Shown here: in pieces, positions 7,470 to 14,358 of the stretch
How the letters are laid out: the number at the start of each line of letters is the position of its first letter
How positions within the stretch are numbered: the first letter of the stretch is position 1
Assembly: GCA_913057815.1 (NCBI GenBank)
Contig: CAJXOV010000006.1
Span: forward strand, 1-14,358
Reading direction: 5' to 3'
Origin: an uncultured Flavobacteriales bacterium
GTDB lineage: Bacteria > Bacteroidota > Bacteroidia > Flavobacteriales_D > Sanyastnellaceae
Length of the DNA: 14,358 bases
The notes under the pieces: generated by a model
What the model was told of the DNA's origin: nothing
The model's input: the letters and a program-made list of their open reading frames with translations, nothing else
Database searches by the model: none
Made by a program: the position numbers and the translations under genes

Positions 7470-9431
7470 ATGATTAATAAAGAAACCATAGATCGAATAT
7501 TTGATGCCCTCATTATAGAGGACATTATTGGCGAATTTGTTCATTTAAAAAAATCAGGAGCTAATTTTAAGGCGAGAAGTCCGTTTACTGATGAGAAGAC
7601 TCCTTCATTCTATGTAAGCCCTTCCAAAGGAATTTTCAAGTGTTTCTCTACTGGGAAAGGTGGAAATGCCATCAGCTTTTTAATGGAGCATGAAAAAATG
7701 ACTTATCCTGAAGCTCTAAGATGGGCAGCTGGGAAATATGGCATCGAAATCATTGAAGAAAAGCTCACCGAAGAACAAGTTGAACAACAAAATGATAGAG
7801 AAAGTATCAGCGTTGTAGTCGCCTTCGCAGAAAAATACTTCATAAATACTCTTCAAGAAACTGAAGAAGGAAAAGCTATTGGCTTAAGCTACTTCTATGA
7901 AAGAGGATTTAGAGAAGATATAATAAGAAAATTCAATCTTGGTTATTGTCCAGACAAAGGACATGAATTCACCAAGACTGCCTTAGCAAGAGGTTATAAA
8001 CTTAAGTACCTTTTGGATAGTGGGCTCTCAAAAGATACTGGAGGACAACCATTTGATTTTTATAAAGGAAGAGTCATATTTCCAATTCACAATGTCAGCG
8101 GAAAAGTAATAGGGTTTGGGGGTAGAACTCTAAGAAAAGATAAAAAAATAGCCAAGTATTTCAATTCACCTGAAAACGATCTTTACAATAAAAGTAGGGT
8201 TCTATACGGGTTGTACCAGGCGAAAAATGCAGTTCTTAAAAAAGACGAGTGCTATTTAGTAGAGGGATATACAGATGTGATAGCTCTTCATCAAAACGGA
8301 ATTGAAAATGTAGTCTCGAGCTCTGGTACCTCTCTTACTGAGGGCCAAATAAAATTAATAAAGAGGTACACTCAAAATATTACGATACTATTTGACGGAG
8401 ATGCTGCAGGTATAAAGGCCGCTTTTAGAGGAATAGATCTTCTATTAAAGAATGGCATGAATGTGAAGGTAGTATTGTTTCCTGAAGGAGAAGATCCAGA
8501 CTCATATTCACAACGGCTTTCAACAGAAGAGTTTTCTACATTTTTAAGTGAAAATTCGAAGGATTTCATGGTTTTCAAAACTGATTTACTTCTTACTGAG
8601 GCCAACAACGACCCGATAAAAAAAGCTGGATTAATAAGAGATGTTGTAGAATCGATTTCCTATATCCCTGATGCTATTAAACGCTCAATCTACCTGAAAG
8701 AATGCAGTCGGTTAATGGATATTCAAGAGAGCGTTCTAATCTCTGAGATCAATACTCTTCTAAGAGTCAAAATAAAAAAGGAAAACAACTATTCCCAGCC
8801 TGAACTCCCTAAACAGCTGCAAGACAAAAGTGGAATTCCTGATAACACTAAAACCAACTCTCTGTCCTGTTTTGAGCAGGAGAAAGACTTGGTAAGGATT
8901 CTATTAACATACGGAAATCGAATTTTATATTTTGATAATAATGTAGAGGATAGTAAGGAGAAACCTGAAAGTATTAAGGTTACAGTGGCTGAATACTTAA
9001 TCAAAGAGTTACAGGTAGATCAGGTTACCCTCATTGATGAGCGTTGCAAAACAATTATTAACGAATACTCTCGAGCTCTTGAAAACAATGACTTCCTCGA
9101 ACCTAGGCATTTATCAAAAAATGAAAATTTAGAGGTAAGTAAGCTATGTGCTGACATATTAGCTGAAGCTTATGAGCTTAGTGAGAATTGGACTGACAAG
9201 CACAAGGTATACCCTGAGACTGAGGATATGAAGTTAAAAAAAGCTGTAAAAGATGTCATCTTCAGACTTAAGCTAAAGCATATCAGAATACGAAGTAACG
9301 AACTTCAAGAACAGTTAAAAACAGGAGAAGATCTTGATGACAACAAGTTAGCTGAAATCCTTTTAAAGAAAGTTCACTTAGACAAGGTGAAGTCTAAACT
9401 ATCAGAAGAATTCGGCACCACGATTATTTAA
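7470..9431 (+). CDS. dnaG: DNA primase with degenerate zinc ribbon
   Basis: DnaG synthesises RNA primers at the replication fork in partnership with the replicative helicase. The N-terminal CHC2-type domain (about 1-95) is recognisable from SPFTDEKTPSFYVSP and GKGGNAISFLMEHE. Three of the four usual zinc ligands are replaced, however: Ser37 and Thr40 stand where Cys and His are expected, Cys58 is kept, and Thr61 replaces Cys. The RNA-polymerase core follows, with RVIFPIHNVSGKVIGFGGR (201-219) and KYFNSPEN (229-236). The TOPRIM domain has VEGYTDV (264-270, catalytic Glu265) and the metal-binding LFDGDAAG (Asp309, Asp311), the same residue numbers as in E. coli. The C-terminal region (about 430-653) is helical and variable, consistent with a helicase-interaction domain. 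At 653 residues it is longer than E. coli DnaG (581). It is not flanked by rpsU or rpoD. Its stop overlaps the convergent TPR gene. Confidence 0.97.
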   Translation: MINKETIDRIFDALIIEDIIGEFVHLKKSGANFKARSPFTDEKTPSFYVSPSKGIFKCFSTGKGGNAISFLMEHEKMTYPEALRWAAGKYGIEIIEEKLTEEQVEQQNDRESISVVVAFAEKYFINTLQETEEGKAIGLSYFYERGFREDIIRKFNLGYCPDKGHEFTKTALARGYKLKYLLDSGLSKDTGGQPFDFYKGRVIFPIHNVSGKVIGFGGRTLRKDKKIAKYFNSPENDLYNKSRVLYGLYQAKNAVLKKDECYLVEGYTDVIALHQNGIENVVSSSGTSLTEGQIKLIKRYTQNITILFDGDAAGIKAAFRGIDLLLKNGMNVKVVLFPEGEDPDSYSQRLSTEEFSTFLSENSKDFMVFKTDLLLTEANNDPIKKAGLIRDVVESISYIPDAIKRSIYLKECSRLMDIQESVLISEINTLLRVKIKKENNYSQPELPKQLQDKSGIPDNTKTNSLSCFEQEKDLVRILLTYGNRILYFDNNVEDSKEKPESIKVTVAEYLIKELQVDQVTLIDERCKTIINEYSRALENNDFLEPRHLSKNENLEVSKLCADILAEAYELSENWTDKHKVYPETEDMKLKKAVKDVIFRLKLKHIRIRSNELQEQLKTGEDLDDNKLAEILLKKVHLDKVKSKLSEEFGTTII

Positions 9432-11245
9432 TTAATCACATCACCCCTAAGTCTCCTGAACCTTTTCCTAGCCTCAATAGCATAAAGAGAATTAGTATAA
9501 TCGGTTAGAATAAGCTCATAAAGCTCACTCGCCTTAACCGTATCATTGAAAACGGTTTCATTTAACTCAGCCAAACTAAATACGGCATCATCAGCTACTA
9601 TATCCTCGGAATAAAACAACAGAATCTGATCTAATTGATCGGCAGCATTCTCAAATTGACCTTTCTTCATGAAAATTCTATATTTAGAATAATGAATTTC
9701 ATCGGTTAAACTATGGGCCGGATATTCAGAAAGAATCGAGTCTACCTTTTCAATTGCTAAATCCAACTGATTTTGATATATGAATAAATCAGCCTGAGCA
9801 AAAAGCTCCATTGGTTTATAAATCGTGTCTAACGCCAAATTATCAGTGATTAACAGAGACAAGTCCAAAGCGTCATTAGCTATTAACTTCGAAGTAGATG
9901 CTTTCAATACATCTAGTTGAGATTGAGCCCACTCAAAATCACCAGTAAAATATGAAACACGGGCATTTCTAAACTTTCCTTCATGCCCAAGAGCATCTTC
10001 TTTAAAATCTAACTCTACTTGAGAGAATAATAATGATGCTTCCCATACATTGCCTTCATAAACTAATATGTCTCCTAATTCAAGCTTTAAATGTGATCTT
10101 ATATTATCATATACTCCAGGAATTTCAAGCGCTCTGTTTAATACATCAATGGCATCCTCAGATTTATTCCCAAAAAAGGCTTGAACGTGAGCCAGCTCTT
10201 TCATCATCATTACAGTTGAGCTAGACTCACCTAATTCAAGCAGAGCATCCTTGTAAGCCGTCTCCAATTCAATTATATCTTCTCCACTATAATTAAAACT
10301 CGAAGTGACTTGAATTTTCAGTGTTTTTAGCAATTCGAGTCTAGAAGAAATGTAATATGAATTTGAAGGGCCTTTGCTAACTACATATTCATATGCATCT
10401 TTAGCCGTGTTATAGTCTTCATTTTTCTTGGCTAGCTGCCCAAGGTTAAATACTCTTAATCCATCCTCCTGTAATCTCCTATCCAAAGCTTTCGCTTGTA
10501 CCAAAGCTCCGGAAAAGTTCTTTTCTTGCTGAAACAACCAAATCAGTAATTCACTAAAGATCGGTTCTTCAGGAACCTTCTGAATTTTAGCCAAGAGCTT
10601 CCCTTTTAACATTTCAGCCTTGTCTTCATTCTCTACAACATTCAAAGTTCTATTAAAGCTATTCTGAACACTCTGAACATAATTGGGAGACGCTTCAAGA
10701 AGATTTAAAAACTCATCTACCATTTGTTCATGATCACCCATTTGACCCTTTAAATTAGCCATCTCATAATAATAGGGATAGCCATCTACAGATATCTTTT
10801 TGGCCTTAGAATAAGTTTTTTCTGCAAATTCGAATTCAGACATATTAATGAACTCACGAGCTAATTTACTAGCATTACTCCTGCCTGACTGAAGCTCTTT
10901 AACAGCCAACTCAAACTGTTCCTCAGAGGCGTCATAATCACCGATAGTCTTATAAAGAATTCCTAAATCCTGATGTCCTTTGGCTTTATCAATGGTTCTT
11001 TTCAGTTTCTTTTTGGCGATTTTTTCTGCCTCATCATATTCCTCTAAGGCTATTAAAGTTTGGAGATACTTCTCGTGAACTCTATTAGTAGTATTCTTTT
11101 TATAAATATCTTGATAATAAAGCTTAGCAGATGCAAACTGTCCTTCTTTGAAGTAATACTCAGCTAGATCCAGATCCGTTTCCTGAGCTGACATACCAAC
11201 ACTGCAAAAGAAAATTGCTACGCTTATAATTACTTTTAAACTCAT
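9428..11245 (-). CDS. Secreted tetratricopeptide-repeat protein
   Basis: This 605-residue protein has a signal peptide (about 1-20, hydrophobic VIISVAIFFCSVG, MSA before QET), which places the mature chain in the periplasm. The rest is almost wholly helical with TPR-like units. Examples are LAEYYFKEGQFASAKLYYQ (28-46), DLGILYKTIGDYDASEEQFE, FNLGQLAKKNEDYNTAKDAYE, LGDILVYEGNVWEASLLFSQ, KYRIFMKKGQFENAADQLDQ and a final unit near 570-595. TPR arrays are protein-interaction scaffolds, and no enzymatic domain is visible. The exact role is unknown; envelope assembly or cell-surface complex scaffolding is inferred. It starts directly after the stop of the upstream lipoprotein gene (TAAATG) and ends convergently with dnaG within a shared TTAA. 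Confidence 0.9.
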   Translation of the reverse strand: MSLKVIISVAIFFCSVGMSAQETDLDLAEYYFKEGQFASAKLYYQDIYKKNTTNRVHEKYLQTLIALEEYDEAEKIAKKKLKRTIDKAKGHQDLGILYKTIGDYDASEEQFELAVKELQSGRSNASKLAREFINMSEFEFAEKTYSKAKKISVDGYPYYYEMANLKGQMGDHEQMVDEFLNLLEASPNYVQSVQNSFNRTLNVVENEDKAEMLKGKLLAKIQKVPEEPIFSELLIWLFQQEKNFSGALVQAKALDRRLQEDGLRVFNLGQLAKKNEDYNTAKDAYEYVVSKGPSNSYYISSRLELLKTLKIQVTSSFNYSGEDIIELETAYKDALLELGESSSTVMMMKELAHVQAFFGNKSEDAIDVLNRALEIPGVYDNIRSHLKLELGDILVYEGNVWEASLLFSQVELDFKEDALGHEGKFRNARVSYFTGDFEWAQSQLDVLKASTSKLIANDALDLSLLITDNLALDTIYKPMELFAQADLFIYQNQLDLAIEKVDSILSEYPAHSLTDEIHYSKYRIFMKKGQFENAADQLDQILLFYSEDIVADDAVFSLAELNETVFNDTVKASELYELILTDYTNSLYAIEARKRFRRLRGDVIN

Positions 11246-11803
11246 TTATTTTAAACTATTCAAGTATGGAGCAAGAGCATCAGACTTTTCCTGATTCTTT
11301 TCAATAAAACGAATACTTCTATTTTTTAGTTCTTCCACACTATTGATTAAGGTAGAAGCGGCCTCTTTCTCCTTATTCATGTTTTCAGATATATACTCTT
11401 TAGTAATAGCGGTGCTATTTTTATCATGTGTAGCTTTATCCTGTAAAGCCTCTTTGAAATTCTCCAATTGAGATTTAGTCCTGTCAAACTCAACACGCAT
11501 CTGACTAGTACGACTTCCGAATCTTTTAACGATAGATTTAGTTGATCTGTAGTTATCCAACAACAGCCCGTTTTCTCTATTTATTTCTCCTCCAGAAGCT
11601 TCTTCAACAAAAGTAATAGTCTTCTTAATTTCCTCTAAACGTTCAGTAATTTCGATATGTGGTAGATTATCGAATTCCAATTTAGCCTTTGAAACTTCAG
11701 TTAAAAGGGCATCAATACTCTTTACGTCATCTGCAGTTTCAAGAGGAGAACCACATGACATAAACACTAGACTGGCTAAAAAAACTAATACTGATAATTT
11801 CAT
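11246..11803 (-). CDS. Predicted helical lipoprotein coupled to the TPR gene
   Basis: From the chosen ATG (11803-11801) the protein is 185 residues. MKLSVLVFLASLVFMSC is a lipoprotein signal with Cys17 as attachment site. The open frame extends to 11863, but the extra 20 residues would precede the signal peptide, so the internal start is preferred; an ATG four codons upstream (11815, MIQN) is also possible. The mature part is highly charged and predicted largely alpha-helical or coiled coil (Lys/Glu-rich stretches such as LEEIKKTITFVEEA and RTKSQLENFKEALQDK). I do not recognise the family. Zero spacing to the downstream TPR gene suggests cotranslation and possibly a physical partnership in the periplasm, by inference. 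Confidence 0.8.
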   Translation of the reverse strand: MKLSVLVFLASLVFMSCGSPLETADDVKSIDALLTEVSKAKLEFDNLPHIEITERLEEIKKTITFVEEASGGEINRENGLLLDNYRSTKSIVKRFGSRTSQMRVEFDRTKSQLENFKEALQDKATHDKNSTAITKEYISENMNKEKEAASTLINSVEELKNRSIRFIEKNQEKSDALAPYLNSLK

Positions 11804-11831
11804 GTTTTGAATCATATAAATAGACTTAAAG

Positions 11832-11846
11832 GAAGTTACAAACTTC
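11832..11846. promoter_or_regulatory. Perfect inverted repeat upstream of the lipoprotein-TPR pair
   Basis: GAAGTT and AACTTC are perfect 6-base arms around aca. The site lies in the 75-base gap between serS and the lipoprotein gene, about 29 bases ahead of the preferred start. On the minus-strand RNA the hairpin is followed only by a weak CUUUAAG stretch, so it is more likely an operator or chance than a terminator. Confidence 0.3.
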
Positions 11847-11878
11847 ACACATTCAATGGTCATAAATTATGCCAAATC

Positions 11879-13153
11879 CTACTCTGTAATATAGTCAAAC
11901 CTAGTATACTTAACTAATGCTTCTGGTATTCTTATACCCTTTTCATCTTGATTGTTTTCCAATAATGCGGCCAATATTCTAGGCAAAGCTAATGCGCTCC
12001 CATTAAGAGTATGGGCCAACTGTGACTTCCCTTCAGAGTTCTTAAACCTAAGTTTCAGCCTATTGGCTTGATATGTTTCAAAATTAGAAACAGAGCTTAC
12101 CTCTAACCATCTTTTTTGAGCTGCGCTGTATACTTCCAAATCGAATGTTAATGCAGCTGTAAAACCTAAGTCTCCACCGCATAATCTTAGTGTTCTAAAA
12201 GGGAGTTCCAGTTTTCTTAAAAGTCCTTTTATATGCTCAACCATTTCATCTAAAACAGCATAAGAGTTATCTGGATGTTCTACTCTAACTATTTCAACTT
12301 TGTCAAATTGATGAAGTCTATTTAATCCTCTTACTTCTTTACCATATGAACCAGCTTCCCTACGAAAGCAGGGAGTGTAACCACATAGCTTATGAGAAAA
12401 CTCAGACTCTTTTATTATTACATCTCTATAAATATTAGTAATTGGAACTTCACCTGTAGGAATTAAATAAAGATTATCAACTTCAGTATGATACATTTGA
12501 CCTTCCTTATCTGGCAATTGTCCTGTACCTATTCCACTAGCCTCATTTACCAAATGTGGAGGAATCACTTCTTCATATCCAGCATCAGAAGCCTCATCTA
12601 TAAAAAAGTTGATCAATGCTCTCTGTAACTTAGCTCCCTTCCCTCTATAAACAGGAAAACCAGCACCGGTGATTTTTACGCCTAGTTCAAAATCAATAAG
12701 GCCATATTTATCAGCAATTTCCCAATGAGGAAGTGCCTCGGCATGTAAATCAGGCATTGTTCCTTCTTCGTCAATCTTAGCATTATCTGAATCATCTTTT
12801 CCAGCTGGAACAGTTAGATTAGGAACATTAGGAATCAAGTACAGAATTTCCTTAATCTGCTTTTCCATAGAATGCATTTCCTCTTTTAAAGCATGACTCT
12901 TTTCTTTTAAAACCGCAGTCTTAGCTTTAAGCTCCTGAGCTTCGCTGGCCTTTCCTGATTTGAAAAGATCACCGATCTGCTTAGACAATCCATTACTTTC
13001 AGCTAACGTAGCATCTAACTCTACTTGAATGGACTTCCTTTTATCATCAGCAGCTATTACACTGTTAACCTCAGAAGTAAAATCTTTATTTCTAGTTTTC
13101 AGTAACTCAATAGCTCCTGAAACATTCTCTCTTAATTTATTTATCTCGAGCAT
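11879..13153 (-). CDS. serS: Seryl-tRNA synthetase
   Basis: This class II aminoacyl-tRNA synthetase charges tRNA-Ser (and tRNA-Sec where present) with serine in the cytoplasm. The length of 424 residues is normal. An N-terminal helical arm (about 1-108) forms the tRNA-binding coiled coil. The catalytic core follows: motif 1 region GFPVYRGKGAKLQRALINFF (165-184), the serine-pocket TGE (233-235), motif 2 CFRREAGSYGKEVRGLNRL (262-280) with HQFDKVE, and motif 3 LNGSALALPRILAALLEN (383-400) with invariant Arg392. All expected catalytic features are present. The ATG lies 11 nt after the U-tract of the rplU-rpmA terminator, so expression probably depends on readthrough or on a promoter inside or upstream of that terminator. 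Confidence 0.98.
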   Translation of the reverse strand: MLEINKLRENVSGAIELLKTRNKDFTSEVNSVIAADDKRKSIQVELDATLAESNGLSKQIGDLFKSGKASEAQELKAKTAVLKEKSHALKEEMHSMEKQIKEILYLIPNVPNLTVPAGKDDSDNAKIDEEGTMPDLHAEALPHWEIADKYGLIDFELGVKITGAGFPVYRGKGAKLQRALINFFIDEASDAGYEEVIPPHLVNEASGIGTGQLPDKEGQMYHTEVDNLYLIPTGEVPITNIYRDVIIKESEFSHKLCGYTPCFRREAGSYGKEVRGLNRLHQFDKVEIVRVEHPDNSYAVLDEMVEHIKGLLRKLELPFRTLRLCGGDLGFTAALTFDLEVYSAAQKRWLEVSSVSNFETYQANRLKLRFKNSEGKSQLAHTLNGSALALPRILAALLENNQDEKGIRIPEALVKYTRFDYITE

Positions 13154-13164
13154 AACTATATTTT

Positions 13165-13206
13165 AAAAAAAATCCCCGAACCGCATTGATAGCAGTTCAG
13201 GGATTT
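13165..13206 (-). terminator. Strong rho-independent terminator after rpmA, abutting serS
   Basis: On the minus strand, AAATCCCTGAACTGC (13206-13192) pairs with GCGGTTCGGGGATTT (13184-13170) through 15 positions including two U-G pairs, around a 7-nt loop. A U-tract follows (8 bases, 13172-13165, shared with the stem end). It lies 28 bases after the rpmA stop and ends 11 nt before the serS ATG. Confidence 0.93.
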
Positions 13207-13234
13207 AATAGTATTATTATTTAACAGAACTACC

Positions 13235-13489
13235 TTAAGCTGGATCTATTGATACAAAGGATCTGTTATCACGTTTCTTTCTGAATACAACTTTTCCATC
13301 AGTAAGCGCAAATAAAGTGTGATCTTTACCCATACCTACGTTATCACCTGGATGATGTGTTGTTCCTCTTTGTCTTACTATAATGTTCCCGGCAATAATA
13401 GATTGACCACCAAATATTTTGACACCTAGTCTTTTACTTTGTGATTCTCTACCGTTTTTAGAACTACCGACACCTTTCTTATGAGCCAT
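13235..13489 (-). CDS. rpmA: 50S ribosomal protein L27
   Basis: L27 is the small basic protein of the large ribosomal subunit whose N-terminal tail reaches the peptidyl-transferase centre. The length of 84 residues is typical. Diagnostic motifs are [16 protein letters not shown] at the N-terminus, [20 protein letters not shown] and [16 protein letters not shown]. It starts directly with MAHKKG, so there is no Firmicutes-type cleavable N-terminal extension. It lies 25 bases downstream of rplU in the conserved rplU-rpmA order and ends just before a strong terminator. Confidence 0.98.
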   Translation of the reverse strand: MAHKKGVGSSKNGRESQSKRLGVKIFGGQSIIAGNIIVRQRGTTHHPGDNVGMGKDHTLFALTDGKVVFRKKRDNRSFVSIDPA

Positions 13490-13514
13490 GGTTTTAAGTT
13501 TTTAGAAATTATAA

Positions 13515-14177
13515 TTAGTTTCTTTTTCCTCCGTCAAGTTCGTCTTGGAGTACTTTTAATTCATCCCATTTACCTGCAGAAGCTAAAGTAGCTTGTTCTG
13601 CCCAAGTAGTAGGGTCTATAATATTATATCTAGGTCCTGCTTTTTCTAAAATATCCTTTACATCAGCAAGTTTAGCTTTAGCTAAATCATCAAATGTATG
13701 AATACCACCAGCATTCAAGTGCTCAGCACACTTAGGTCCTATTCCTTCAATTTTTTTTAGATCATCTGCACCTTCAGCTTTCTTTGCTGCTTTAGGAGCA
13801 GCAGCTGCAGCTTCTTCTTTCTTAGCAGCTGGTTTAGCTTCCTTTTTAGGAGCAGCTTTACCACCTGTAAGCGCTATCTTTTCGATAGTAAGCTCAGTAA
13901 GATACTGTCTGTGACCATTCTTCTTTTTGTATCCTTTTCTTCTTTTCTTCTTGAAAACGATAACCTTGTCTCCTTTCAGGTGTCTTTCAACCTTGGCAGA
14001 AACAACTGCACCACTGATAGCTGGGGCGCCAACTGTAGTTTTTCCACCATCTTCAACTAAAAGGACATTGTTGAAATCAACTTTTTTTCCTTCTTCAGTT
14101 TCCAAACGGTGAACAAAAACTCGCTGGTCTTTCTCTACTTTGAACTGTTGCCCTGCTATTTCTACTATTGCGAACAT
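13515..14177 (-). CDS. rplU: 50S ribosomal protein L21 with C-terminal helix-hairpin-helix extension
   Basis: Residues 1-102 are a complete L21: [18 protein letters not shown] at the start, then the basic [21 protein letters not shown] stretch (about 71-91), which binds 23S rRNA. Usual L21 is about 100 residues; here the chain continues to 220. A low-complexity Ala/Lys/Pro/Glu linker (about 105-136) leads to a helix-hairpin-helix domain (about 138-182, key motif [12 protein letters not shown]) and a final helical segment with [18 protein letters not shown]. HhH domains of this kind usually bind nucleic acid. I recall similar extensions in other Bacteroidota L21 proteins, so this is probably lineage-specific rather than unique. 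The gene heads the rplU-rpmA operon and has the best promoter in the window. Confidence 0.96.
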   Translation of the reverse strand: MFAIVEIAGQQFKVEKDQRVFVHRLETEEGKKVDFNNVLLVEDGGKTTVGAPAISGAVVSAKVERHLKGDKVIVFKKKRRKGYKKKNGHRQYLTELTIEKIALTGGKAAPKKEAKPAAKKEEAAAAAPKAAKKAEGADDLKKIEGIGPKCAEHLNAGGIHTFDDLAKAKLADVKDILEKAGPRYNIIDPTTWAEQATLASAGKWDELKVLQDELDGGKRN

Positions 14178-14200
14178 ATTGTTAATAATTTTTGAGCGTG

Positions 14201-14231
14201 CAAAAATAGGACTTAATTCTGGTTATTCCAA
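14201..14231 (-). promoter_or_regulatory. Bacteroidota-type promoter of rplU-rpmA
   Basis: On the minus strand, TTG (14231-14229) is followed by a 20-nt spacer and TATTTTTG (14208-14201), a full match to the primary Bacteroidota consensus (TTG, 17-23 nt, TAnnTTTG). The start codon lies 23 bases further on, giving a short leader too small to hold a typical L21 autoregulatory structure. Confidence 0.85.
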
Positions 14232-14311
14232 CAATCTAATGTGAAACAATTCTCTAACTGAAGTGCATTAAGTTAAACTTTTGTTTTTGCTACGCTTAAC
14301 TATATAAACTC

Positions 14312-14358
14312 CTGTCTCTTATACACATCTCCGAGCCCACGAGACCTCTCTACATCTC
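14312..14358. other. Nextera i7 adapter, reverse orientation (non-genomic)
   Basis: Bases 14312-14330 are the Tn5 mosaic end (ctgtctcttatacacatct). They are followed by the Nextera read-2 adapter remainder, the index ctctctac (14346-14353) and the first five bases of P7 (atctc). This is the reverse complement of bases 17-63 apart from one base. It is adapter read-through left in the assembly; genomic sequence ends at about 14311. Confidence 0.98.

Noticed and set aside
11804..11863. N-terminal extension of the helical lipoprotein (20 extra residues from the ATG at 11863).
   Set aside because: It would put a non-hydrophobic stretch with charged residues before a clear lipoprotein signal peptide, so the internal ATG at 11803 is the better start.
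13927..14112. Plus-strand frame antisense to rplU.
   Set aside because: It is antisense to a conserved ribosomal protein and mirrors its Lys-rich codons; no supporting start signal.
14271..14301. Short inverted repeat AGTTAA...TTAACT near the right end.
   Set aside because: The arms are only 6 bases in AT-rich DNA with a 19-base gap, there is no U-tract, and no gene end is visible in the truncated flank.
1..14358. Near-perfect 47-base terminal inverted repeats containing a Tn5 mosaic end, suggesting a transposon or linear element.
   Set aside because: The repeats extend into P7 primer and an 8-base index, which are synthetic. There is no transposase in the window, and the gene content is core chromosomal.

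Overview
The window is a chromosomal fragment of a Bacteroidota bacterium, most likely a Cytophagales-like marine or aquatic lineage (the lineage is an inference). The evidence is an AT-rich genome, a very large secreted protein with a C-terminal type IX secretion sorting domain, lipoproteins with Bacteroidota-style lipoboxes, a Bacteroidota-type promoter (TTG, 20-nt spacer, TATTTTTG) ahead of rplU, and an L21 protein carrying a helix-hairpin-helix tail. The first 63 and last 47 bases are not genomic. They are inverted copies of the same Illumina Nextera i7 adapter with the same 8-base index, so the biological sequence is about 64-14311 and the chromosome was cut arbitrarily at both ends.

Layout, left to right. 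168-5012 (-) encodes a 1614-residue T9SS-exported multidomain surface or adhesin-like protein, with its own -7-like promoter element upstream and a rho-independent terminator downstream. 5109-7304 (-) is a two-gene unit: a small lipoprotein with a TTG start, then, with no intervening base, a double-ATPase subunit of an oligopeptide-type ABC transporter. 7305-7469 is a short divergent regulatory region with two inverted repeats. 7470-9431 (+) is dnaG (primase), whose zinc-ribbon ligands are mostly replaced. dnaG converges on 9428-11245 (-), a secreted TPR protein, and the two stop codons share one TTAA. Immediately upstream of the TPR gene, again with zero spacing, is a predicted helical lipoprotein gene (11246-11803). 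11879-13153 (-) is serS. 13235-14177 (-) is the rplU-rpmA ribosomal operon, with a strong promoter and a strong terminator whose U-tract ends 11 nt before the serS start codon.

Functionally this is mostly housekeeping (primase, seryl-tRNA synthetase, L21, L27) interspersed with envelope genes (T9SS cargo, two lipoproteins, TPR protein, ABC ATPase). I see no defence system, prophage, transposase, CRISPR array, tRNA or rRNA. The largest gene-free stretch is 165 bases. The most interesting items are the degenerate zinc site in DnaG, the L21-HhH fusion, the terminator abutting serS, the two zero-gap lipoprotein gene pairs, the shared-stop convergence, and the adapter ends, which mimic a transposon's terminal inverted repeats.
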